A stretch of 64,000 nt of DNA from Antedon mediterranea. Its lineage: Eukaryota; Echinodermata; Crinoidea; Comatulida; Antedonidae. Under the pieces are notes generated by a model. The model had not been told where the DNA came from, did no database searches, and saw only the letters and a program-made list of their open reading frames with translations. Below, piece after piece: positions 46,348 through 56,104 of this stretch (the first letter of the stretch is position 1; each line of letters starts with the position of its first letter). The translations under genes were made by a program, and so were the position numbers. The stretch lies in the NCBI RefSeq assembly GCF_964355755.1, contig NC_092675.1, positions 9,127,312 through 9,191,311 on the forward strand, in the 5' to 3' direction.

Positions 46348-48300
46348 AAACTGGTTCTTATACAACTGAAGACCTATGTGAAATAATGAGAGAGTTATCA
46401 GATGATGGGAGTATTAGTGATTTCTTTTACAGTTCAAAGTATTTGAAAAAACTACTTCTTGAAGAGTTTGGTAATGAGATTTACTTTTCTAGTGAAAAGG
46501 GCAGAAAAGATATTGTATGCTTTAAGAGTACCCAAAATGAAATATTAAGAGATTATTGGAGTTCTACTAGGGAGGACACAGACACTGAAAAGTTAAAAAT
46601 TATCATGACTGCATCCAGGTTGATTTATGATGATATAAAATGTTTAAAGTTAAGTACATCTGTATATCCATCCATTCAGAATATGATAGGTCCAATAGAC
46701 ACAGTTCCAGAATCATTAAATCGATTTTTACATAATATGATTAGATCTGAACATGTTGCTAATAACCTTAGTCAGAACATTGTTAAGGCATGTCGGCCGA
46801 ATACATATGTAAGCGGGCCAATGCTTGGTCTTTCAATTCATGATCATAAGTTTGGTTCTAAGTGGTTAATTAATAGACTGAATAGATTAGGATGTTGTGA
46901 GAGTTATAATGAATTACGTCGTTATAAATATAACTACATCAGTCAAATGAATGATATGAGAATTAGTACTAATGATAATAACAGTAGCAATACTAAGATT
47001 GTTCAGTTTGCTGGCGATAACCTTGATTTGGACATTCGTTCATTGCACGGGAATACATCATTTCATGCAATGGGGTTGATCAAGATGACAAATGATAATA
47101 GTGGAACACCTGCTCATATTATCAACACAACCTATAGAATACACCGCAGACAAATGAAGGATTTAGATACAACCAAAATTTTAAAGGACTGCAAAGCTGT
47201 GGACGGAGTTTCATTATATAGTAACAATAATAGTACGAAACTTCATAAGAGCTGAACGAGAAAACAACTGGGAACTACACATTGAGGCAGTTGGACAAAT
47301 GCTGCCTTATTTTGCAGCGTGTGGACATGCTCACTATGCTAAAGGCAGCCGTATATACATTCAGACTATGTTGCAGCTGAAAAAAGATGATCCTGTCACA
47401 TGGGCGATATTCTGCAATGGGGATCATACCATCAGATATAACGAAAAACAGTGGGCAGGTGTATGGAGTGACATAGCAATTGAACAGACCCTTATGAGAC
47501 ATTCAAAATCACAGGGCGGTTTGTCTATGGGCCGGATGAGGGGTACTTCAACTACAAGCGGAGCAACATACCTGCCTTGGGTACTGACTTTGAATCATTT
47601 TTCTGAGATTCATCACCTACTAGAAGACAAAGGAAACACTCCAAACCTGCCAAACAAAGAATGCTCACAAAGTGCAATGAAAATTGACACATCTACCTTC
47701 GGTCAAGTACTCAATTGGTTCAATGAACGTTCTCCATTTGAAGATCCACAGAATAGTAAAATCATCGTTTCACTGTCGACAGGTTTATCCACTGAATTCG
47801 TCAACGAAGTAAATTGTGACAATGGCTACAATATAGGTCTCACCATACAGAAACAAGTAGATGCTAAACCTCTGAATCACAGAATGTCTACACGAAACAT
47901 TAAACCATTATCATGTCTACAAAAATGTGTGAAAGTTGGAGGAAAGAATGCTTATGTCAACAATACAACCCTATTTACAAGACTTGTCCTCAGTGAACGT
48001 GATAACTTTTCACTACGTGAAACATTAAAATATGAACTGACACCTATACCAACATCCCTGTATGATACCTCTGAATTTTTACGGAAGCCTGACAAGGTGT
48101 TGTAACTGTAAATCTTGAAATGGTAATGAGATGTGTACAACGAATAGATGTAATTGTAGAAAGAGTAAGCTTAAATGCTTTTAAGCATTTAAGCTTACTC
48201 TTATCACTTAAAAGTGCATGTGGGTCATGTATGGGCAAATGTGAAAATGGCTCATGTAATTTTTCATTAAGTGACCATGATTTTTCTGATGAAGACACCT
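46348..48300 (+). pseudogene. Unrecognised transposon gene with CXC-like Cys-rich tail, frameshifted
   Basis: A plus-strand frame (46348-47255, acceptor-like ATATAGCAG before it) holds LSDDGSISDFFYSSKYLK, a DNLDLDIRSLHGNTSFHAMG motif and a long mid-region. Near 47215 a one-base shift leads to the second frame (to 48105) with ENNWELHIEAVGQMLPYF, ACGHAHYAKGSRIY, WAGVWSDIAIEQTLMR and SKSQGGLSMGRM. After a stop, a third frame gives CTTNRCNCRKSKLKC, then a 42-bp palindrome, then ACGSCMGKCENGSC, a split CXC (tesmin/TSO1-like) pattern. I recall related hypothetical proteins from invertebrates but cannot name a function. The position inside a TIR element suggests a transposase or accessory factor. 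It is broken in at least two places. Confidence 0.6.
48161..48202. repeat. Perfect 42-bp palindrome splitting the CXC motif
   Basis: The 20-bp arms AAGAGTAAGCTTAAATGCTT pair around a TT loop. It falls between the two halves of the Cys-rich motif, so it probably arose by local inverted duplication that broke the gene. Confidence 0.93.
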
Positions 48301-49064
48301 AGGCTTTACTGACACAGTAATAATCTGGCTAGTCTAAAAAAAAAAATCATCAGCTTTCGTCTAAGTGACGGTGTATGTTTTAAATAAAGTTGATTATTTG
48401 GTAAAAATAATATCATTGTACGTCTATAATTACATGTAGATTTTAAACTATTACCAATAATAAGGAATCTTTAGTAAGTAAACGACTGGGAGCAATATCC
48501 AAGTTTCGTTGTTTTTACATGATGAATAATCCCCTCCCCCACCCTCAAAAACATTTAAAATGTGATTTTTTTTCTCAAGTTTGGTGCTCTTTTCACATAT
48601 AAGGTTAAAAGTTAATAAAACCATACTTCTTGTCACAATTGTACATAATGCTCCATTATACCAAATAGGAACATACATGTTCTTAACAATTTGAGACCAA
48701 TATGAAGATTATGCGACCAGTAGTTATTGAGATATAATAAGCTGAGGTCAAAGGTCAAAACGTCAGAAATATCATTTCTGGTCACTTTTGGACAAAATGT
48801 TTCATTATGAAGAATAGGAATATGTATCTTCTAAACAATTTAAGACCAAAACCAAGTCTCCATGATTAATGGTTACCAAGATACAAGCATGTCAAGTTGT
48901 AAGCGGCCATTTTGAAAATGGCGCCAAAAAAAAGTTTCCCATGGGCCAAATCCTTAGAACTTTTTTTTGGTGGTATTTTAGATTCATATAAAGGTTTTCC
49001 CATAAAAATCGCTTTGTAAATAATTTTTTCTAGGTTTGGTGCTGATTTTCCCTAACTACTCGGA

Positions 49065-49395
49065 GTATTGTCCAGGTCCAGGAGGTAGTTGTCCTACGGG
49101 GAGTATTGTGTCAGAAGTAGTTGTCCGCGGAGTAATTACCCGGGGGAGTGGGGTAATTGTCCGGGGAGTAATTGTCCGGGGAGGAATTGTTCCTAGGGGG
49201 TAATTGTCCGGGGGGTAGTTGTCCAGGGGGTAGTTGTCCTAAGGGGGTTTTTGTCCTAAGCGGGTAGTTGTCCGGGGGTTATTTGTCCGGGGGGGTAGTT
49301 GTCCTAAAGGGGTAGTTGTCCTAAGGGGGTAGTGGTCCAGGTGGTGGTTGTCCGGGGGGTAGTTTTCCGGGGGGTAAATGTCCAGGGGGTGAATA
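49065..49395. repeat. GGTAGTTGTCC array (right)
   Basis: About 20 degenerate units (GGGGGGTAGTTGTCC, GGGGTAATTGTCC). This is the inverse of the 43370 array. Confidence 0.93.
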
Positions 49396-49993
49396 TCCGG
49401 ATACGAATAATAGTGCTACATCCGTTGTCAGCAGCCCAAAATCAAATAGATGAATATGTGTTCATGTCACTTAATTTGGTAATTGTTCTCAAGAAAGCAC
49501 TTAAATTGAAAAATGAAAAATCCAGTTTATTCATAATAATCATTACATAGTATTTGATACAATAAATAATATCTTGTTTTATCTTTTCCATCCAAGTCAA
49601 ACAATTACTGCCCAATACTGTAGTGCAAGTGAAACTTATGAATATTCAAGAGGTAAAATCCCAGTTTAGTATGACGTAATCAACTGTTTATTGAGAGTGT
49701 TGTTCAGCCTAGCGTGACATTATATTAAAATGAGGCAAATGTGACCGCGAGGAAGAAGAGATTACCAACATAAACAACACTGACAACGCACGTGTACTTT
49801 GTGGTGACGAGTTTACCAGCACCCCACCAATGTGGGTACTTAACATATACTATTACTGTGCAAAGGGGCCTAGGCGAAATCAGAAAATATTTGGTGAGAG
49901 TGAATGTCAACAAGTGAACATAGAAAAGCAGAAAAGGTAGGCCTACCTAGGCTAGCTAGTAAACGTACGTAAGCTGGGCGCTGTTATTTTTAA

Positions 49994-50438
49994 CGTTATG
50001 TCTAAAGATACGGTACCGTATCCATACTTTTTAAAACTAAAGGTACGGTAATTATAGAGGGCGCTATGTAATGTGGATGTTAATCAAATAGGTTATTGCA
50101 TTGGTTTTCTGCAAGCTAGTTGTGTAGCCTAGTGGGCATGAGATGAGGCTTTGGCTTAAGGGGTTGGGGGTTCGATGCTCTTCTTGACGTCTTTTTTTTA
50201 TTTTATTTTTTTAGTTTTTAATTTAAGAGAGATTATTTAGAGGGTTAGGTTTTTAATATTTAGGAAGGAGTTTAATATTTAGGAAGGAGTTTTATATTTA
50301 GGAACGAGTTTTATATTTAGGTACGAGTTTTAGGAATACAATTTTACCGTACTTTTAGCAAACGGAAGCGCCCTCTATAATTACCGTATCTTTAGTTTTT
50401 AAAAGCATGGATACGGTACCGTATCTTTAGCAACGGCG
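49994..50438. mobile_element. Fold-back MITE 1, 445 bp, exact 9-bp target duplication
   Basis: TATTTTTAA flanks it (49985-49993 and 50439-50447). The inverted arms share CTAAAGATACGGTACCGTAT and TACGGTAATTATAGAGGGCG. The terminal word is CGY(C/T)RTKGCTAAAG-like, the same as MITE 2. Its centre holds a tRNA-like segment (see 50128-50182). Confidence 0.85.
50128..50182 (+). other. tRNA-like RNA polymerase III box A/box B pair inside MITE 1
   Basis: TAGCCTAGTGG resembles box A and GGTTCGATGC resembles box B, about 35 bp apart as in tRNA genes. The flanks do not pair as an acceptor stem, so I do not call a tRNA gene. It may be a captured tRNA-derived SINE head. Confidence 0.4.
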
Positions 50439-50509
50439 TATTTTTAATTAGATTAATTTTAGGCGCCTACCTACCGTTCTACTATTCTAGCTAGAGGTAA
50501 GGTAGGCTA

Positions 50510-50583
50510 GGGCCTAGCCTATCCCTCTACAGCTAGGCCTATCCCTCTACAGCTAGGCCCTATCCCTCTACAGCTAGGCCCTA
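50510..50583. repeat. Short tandem repeat CTACAGCTAGGCCTATCCCT
   Basis: Three to four copies of a ~22-bp unit. Confidence 0.85.
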
Positions 50584-50637
50584 CAAGAGGGTGACAGATG
50601 AAATAGGTCGCGCATGAAATATGAGATAATGCTAACA

Positions 50638-50825
50638 AGTCGCCCCATCGCAAAGTCGCCCCATACAAAGTCGCCCCTTACACAGTCGCCCCATCGCAAA
50701 GTCGCCCCAAAACAAAGTCGCCCCGACACACAGTCGCCCATTGCAAAGTCGCCCCAACGCAAAGTCGCCCCATCGCAAAGTCGCCCCATCACAAAGTCGC
50801 CCTATCGCAAAGTCGCCCCAAAACG
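50638..50825. repeat. GTCGCCCCATCGCAAA array (left of an inverted pair)
   Basis: About twelve 14-16-bp units. The reverse complement (GGGGCGACTTTGCGAT) recurs at 52370-52552. Confidence 0.93.
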
Positions 50826-52369
50826 TTAAAAATAGTTTACAAGTGCGTAAAATGTCGCAATGATACACAAAATAACACGGAACGTGTAGGCATAAAATGG
50901 GAAGCCCCGCCATGTAGTCTCAGGTCACACGATCGGCACGCACCCCCATCATCAGAGAGGAAGCCCCCGACTAATCACTCCGCGGTCGCAATAACGTGCT
51001 AGCTTTACCAAAAGGAAACCCCCGTAATTACTCCGCCGTTGTCGCACTACAACGCACCATCTGAAGATGGGGAAACCCCGCCGGAGATAAAATGATGTTA
51101 TACGATCTAGATTATTTTTACTTTGGTCGATGAATATTTATTATTATTATTAGGCCTATATTAATAATTGATTTTTGTTTTTATTTTACAGGTCAGTATG
51201 ATGAGAAAGATGTTTACAAGATGATTACAATTTGTAAACATAGTTTAAGATTATAGTATTATCCAGCATAATGTCATTTAACAGTACATAATTATTTAAA
51301 TGTGAAATATTTTATAGGAAACGTAGGCTACGTCTGTGTCTTTTATTTTATACGTAAAACAATTTATTTATAAACATTCAGTTTACTATTATATACATAG
51401 TATTACAATGAACATTGATTGTAAGCCTGGAAAGGCAATCCCATCATTATATCCATTATAAAATTGCATCATATCACCACTATGTCGTATATAAATGATG
51501 ACGTCCGTGTACGTATTATTCCGTGCCTCTTCACTGTCTTGTTTAAATTAAAATTAAATAAACACCCGATATGAGGATATTTATTAGGGATGATAATTAG
51601 AATGTTCTATAACCAAAAGGGTTGAAAAGAATGTCTTCAGTAAAATGATCATTGTGCTGTTGAATAAAAGGCGACTCGCCATCTGAAACATTCTCTGAAA
51701 CCAATCGGAGCCGCGCCTTCTGGTATCTGCAGTTTCCTCACAGCTGCTACGTCTTTCTGCTGACCGTTGGGGATTCCCCTTTTTAAAAAACACGCACACG
51801 ATACTGTACGATGGTTTTTCCATGGTCAAAATGTAGCGTTTTAATTTTACTAAAATACCTGCATGTAAAATATCGGCGATGAAATCCTTTTTTTTTTTTA
51901 TTTCTTCATTTTGAAAAGTCATTATAAAATTAAGACACATAACTTGTCAATAAATGCAAAATGATCAATAAGTAGCCTATATAACACTCATTGTTTTAAC
52001 TACTGTAAATCTATACGAAGGCCTACTACACATGTATACATTTATTATATTATCCTAAAAAATGAGCTGGTATCCACGCCGCACGCGTAGGTTGAAGAAA
52101 GATTCGTAATTGTGGCTCTGGTAACTAATTTTAAAATCCTATTAAATTAACATTTTCGAAACTATAAATCAGGGATAATCTTTTTAGAACTTTCAAACTA
52201 GGGACTATTTTTTTAATGATTTTTAAAAAGCACATCACTCCATTAAAACCTGTAAAATAAAAATTAAAACACAAATTATAATAGGATAAACATTATAATG
52301 CATACGACATTTAGCGCGACCAAAGTAACAACGCAATCGATATCAAACGCAACCGATATGATTAAAACC
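50826..52369. other. Spacer between the inverted GTCGCCCC arrays, no gene seen
   Basis: It has some CG-rich words near 50890-51090 (GGAAGCCCC, AATCACTCCGCGGTCGC) and is then AT-rich. No open frame shows a recognisable domain. Confidence 0.45.
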
Positions 52370-52552
52370 GTGGGCGACTTTGCGATGGGGCGACTTTGCG
52401 TTGGGGCGACTTTGCGATGGGGCGAATTTGCGATGGGGCGACTTTGTGATAGGGCGACTTTGCGATGGGGCGACTGTGCCGGGGCGACTTTGCGATGGGG
52501 CGACTTTGTATTGGGCGACTTTGTATGGGGCGACTTTGCGATGGGGCGACTT
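52370..52552. repeat. GGGGCGACTTTGCGAT array (right of the inverted pair)
   Basis: About eleven units in inverse orientation to 50638-50825. Confidence 0.93.
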
Positions 52553-52868
52553 GACTGGATCCCGAAATATGTAGCGTCTAATTTTAGTCGTGATAACATC
52601 CGGTATTTTGTATAGGGAAGTCCCGCTAGTAGTAAGTGTCTAATTTCGGGTTTATAAATGAATCAATTTTAAAACTTTTTGAAATTTTAAAAGTTAGTTT
52701 ATTCAGATAAATGAACATGTATTATAGTAATACATGTCAAGCGTATGTTTGGCGCAAACTTTATTATATATGTCGTATTTTATTCGTATTTATAAATACA
52801 TACCGTATATGATTCCATGTTGCTGTCATCCATCATATTTATGGAGTATACAAAGATAGAAAAAATAA

Positions 52869-53334
52869 CGCTGTGGCTAAAGATACGGTACCGTATCCTA
52901 ACTTCCGTTTGCTAAAGGTACGGTAAAATTGCATTACGTCATAATCAGCCAATGGGGTGCTGGTACGTGTGTGATGTCATCGTATAGGGACTTGGGATTT
53001 TTTTTTCATATCGCGAAATAAAAACAGTGATCAACCGGCGGCTTAACATTTTCTTTATGCTTCATTCATCGCTATTATAAACGCCGTGGCTAAAGATATG
53101 GTACCGTATCCTAACTTCCGTTTGCTAAAGGAATAAAAAATGAAGCAAAATAAAGAAAATGTTAAGCCGCCGGTTGATCACTATTTTCGCGATATGAAAA
53201 AAAATCCCAAAGTCCTTATACGATGACGTCACACACGTAACAGCACCCCATTGGCTGATTATGACGTAATGCAATTTTATCGTAACTTTAGTAAACGGAA
53301 GTTAGGATACGGTACCGTATCTTTAGCCACGGCG
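52869..53334. mobile_element. Fold-back MITE 2, 466 bp, exact 9-bp target duplication
   Basis: AAAAAATAA flanks it (52860-52868 and 53335-53343). The inverted arms share GGCTAAAGATACGGTACCGT, TAACTTCCGTTTGCTAAAGG and GCCGCCGGTTGATCACT. A third, internal copy of the terminal sequence lies at about 53083-53130, so the element was built by internal duplication. It has no coding frame. Confidence 0.88.
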
Positions 53335-53343
53335 AAAAAATAA

Positions 53344-55180
53344 CAGGTTAGGAGTTATACAAAATTTATTTCCATTATATTCTTTGATACTATAGTAATG
53401 TATACAGTATTTTTTTCTCGATTAATCAAATAATGATTGTTTTTAACATTTATTACTATTAGTATGATTTGATACGTTCAAAACCATTTAATATTCCAAC
53501 ATATATTAATTTTCAGAAAATAGTATATGACTATCACTGATGGTTTACAAAATTCTGTTAAACTAATATTACAAACCATTGACATAGATTAGTAGAAGAA
53601 TATTGTTTATATTTCAATTATGCCACATATTTGCATTCATTACTAAAATATTTTTGGATTTAAAAGGATAAATATCCATGTGACCAAGATTTGATTTGAA
53701 TATGTTTATTGACCACATAAATATACAATGTTAATAATAACATAATATATGATATACAAAATCTACAGCACAACAAAAAAAATCCCCTGGCAATAACAAA
53801 AAGTCATCTCCGTCACAACAAAACATTAGGAAATGTGATGTATTTAGCACTTAGGACAGCCCAGGATCACATCGTAGGAATGTCTGACAGTGAAGATGGA
53901 GTACTGTACTGCTATATATCGTGACTAAATTGTACTTCCGGTTGAAAAAAAAACAGAAATTATAATTATTTAATGAGTTCTATACCATTTGGATATGAAG
54001 TTCAATAAAAGTACGCAACTCTAATTTTTCATTTATAATGCTCTACTCGCCTGTACAATTTAAGTATGCCTGGGGCATTCCACAGTATTTGGTCCGTGGG
54101 TTTAAAAATTTCATTTACTGATTTTAATGTAACTCTTGGCCATTTCTCAAAGTAGACATGTTGAAGTTTATTAAATAACATTTGTTTTATTTTTTCTGAT
54201 ATTTATTTTTTAAGTTATTGAATAATAAATATGAAAACACCATATTTAACGTTACGGACGGGACATTTTAATCCTATTATTTCATAAACTATGCATCTTT
54301 TTACTGTTTTTTCAACAGATATAGTTACTTTAAATAAATGTCTCAATAATACATAATCAAGTATTTAATTTAAATTTGTTGTTTATTAATTTCATACAAT
54401 TATTTCACAAACCATGAATCTTTTAAAAAAAAATTTCCAGATATAGTATTCTGTGTACATAGTCAAGCATTATAACACATTTTGTTTATTAAATTTCATA
54501 GATACATTTCAAAATTCATAATTCATCCGCGACATTTTAATAGTAGTTTTATGGTGTTTTTTACATTTCAGTTAAAAGTATTAATACCACAATTTAATAT
54601 TTTGTTTTCTCCTTTTAAAAACTATATGCAATACATTATAAACAAATATTTTGAAACTTTTGGTGAAAATATCATATTCAAAAATATATTGATGACATTT
54701 TTTGTAGGAACGGGACAGACATTTTTGTTTAAGGATGGGACATTTAAATCCTTTTTATTTCATAAAACCATGTATCTTGTTAACATTTTCCCCCATAAAT
54801 ATACTGTAGTTAACTTTTTATTTCACAGTAAGCTCCCATTGTTCATAATCAAGTATTTTATTAAAATTGTTTATTCATTTCATACTTGCATTTCAAGATT
54901 CATTGTTACTTCTGGGACATTTCGATTATGGTTTTTTAATTCTTAATTTTAAATCATAATTTTCAACTCTTAAAATGGATATGAAACAATATCAAAATAT
55001 CAACAAAAATAATTTTATATGAATGCTTTAGATATAAAATAGCAACACACAAAAAATTAGGTTTAAATACATTGTAAAACTTGAGAAATAAATAAGATAA
55101 AATTCAGTGTAAAACCACCGAAAGATGGCCGACCAACCATCATGCCATCTTGGATTTCATTAACGTTCTAAACAAACGTA
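53344..55180. other. Intergenic AT-rich DNA with degenerate GGGACATTT repeats
   Basis: At about 54240-54930 a diverged unit recurs, with GGGACATTTWAATCC, TTTCATAAAMYATG and CATAATCAAGTATTT. No gene is seen. Confidence 0.45.
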
Positions 55181-55199
55181 CGCGGAATCTTCCGATTAA

Positions 55200-55390
55200 T
55201 TTAAAACGCCCGCTTTTGTATCCACAGCAGCAGCTGTTTCGTGATTGGTTAAGAATGCCCAACTACAGCCAATGAGCTTCTTTCAAAGCGGACAGGAAGC
55301 GAACGTAAACAACATACGTCACACGAAACACACATGGTGTCAGCCGATTCTAGGCTAGGCCGGTCGCGAGTGTTTACATTTTCTCCGAAA
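55200..55390 (+). promoter_or_regulatory. Putative POLG promoter and first untranslated exon region
   Basis: CpG-rich relative to the flanks, with an inverted CCAAT box (GTGATTGGTT, 55233-55242) and a direct one (AGCCAATGAG, 55268-55277) about 30 bp apart. POLG's first coding exon begins with an acceptor (56103-56104), so an upstream untranslated exon must exist and this is the best place for it. Confidence 0.4.
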
Positions 55391-55416
55391 ACTATTAATT
55401 TATTTATTAAATTGCA

Positions 55417-55500
55417 ATATTATAATAATAATAATAATTTAGGTATTTGTATAGCGCCAGAATCAACTAAACCGAAGTAAAAATCAAAGGCGCTTATATT
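55417..55500 (-). mobile_element. LINE (CR1-like) 3'-end fragment
   Basis: On the minus strand GGCGCTATACAAATACC is followed by an (ATT)n tail. This ending matches the one at the 3' end of the CR1/L2-like LINE near 19.35 kb. Only the tail is present. Confidence 0.5.
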
Positions 55501-55849
55501 GGATGTTAAAAGTTTTAAGTTTTTTAAAACTTGAATATTAAAAAAAAAAAACATTACTATAAAAATGTATTGAATGTTATGGGACATTTTTTTTTATTAA
55601 AAAGTGTTTTTGTACTGTAGGCTGGTAAGTACTGTACAAAGGTGTTAACTGTTGTATATTAATCACAAAACATTGTGGTCTGTATTTAAAATAACAATCC
55701 ACAAAAAAACAATACCTAAATCCAAAACAACATGACCAGTATGAGTTTGAACAGAGTTGCAAGAGGTTTATGGATACTGTTTTAATGTAATTTGTTATTG
55801 AAAAAGGCACAACAAATTGAATGTAATACAATTAGCTTTCTAACAGGGT

Positions 55850-56020
55850 AGGTGTCATGTGAAAATAGTTATCCTTAGTTGGGGTAGTTGTCCCAGTAGG
55901 TAATTGTCACAGGAGATAGTTGTCCCAGTGGGTAGTTTTCCTAGGAGATAGCTGTATGGATGTTGTTTTCATAGGGTGGTAGGTGATAATTGTCGGGATG
56001 GTAGTTGTTCAGATACAACA
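55850..56020. repeat. Degenerate GTAGTTGTCC array upstream of POLG
   Basis: Words such as GGTAGTTGTCC, GGAGATAGTTGTCCCAG and GGTGATAATTGTC recur about ten times. They match the subterminal arrays of the second TIR transposon (43-49 kb), so this is probably an old relative. Confidence 0.7.
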
Positions 56021-56104
56021 TCGCTCAAATTACATTCTTGGCCCCTCCTTGTTTTAATGGCTTAATTGCTCAGAATCTGAGCTTTTTCCTCTTTTTTTTG
56101 TCAG

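Larger units (their letters stand above)
43068..49766 (+). mobile_element. Second TIR transposon, 6.7 kb, 9-bp target duplication
   Basis: The terminal inverted repeats (about 117 bp: 43068-43184 against 49651-49766) start GGTAATCTCTTCTTCC. An inner pair of arms matches in inverted order (about 45670-46100 against 48690-49055). Between them lies a decayed plus-strand gene. Arrays of GGTAGTTGTCC units occur in both orientations. The GGTAA ends and the 9-bp duplication resemble the neighbouring MULE, but the coding region shows no MULE DDE motif. It may be a separate lineage of the same superfamily, or another type. Confidence 0.75.

Noticed and set aside
50128-50182. A true tRNA gene
   Set aside because: Box A and B words are present, but no acceptor stem or anticodon arm can be drawn.
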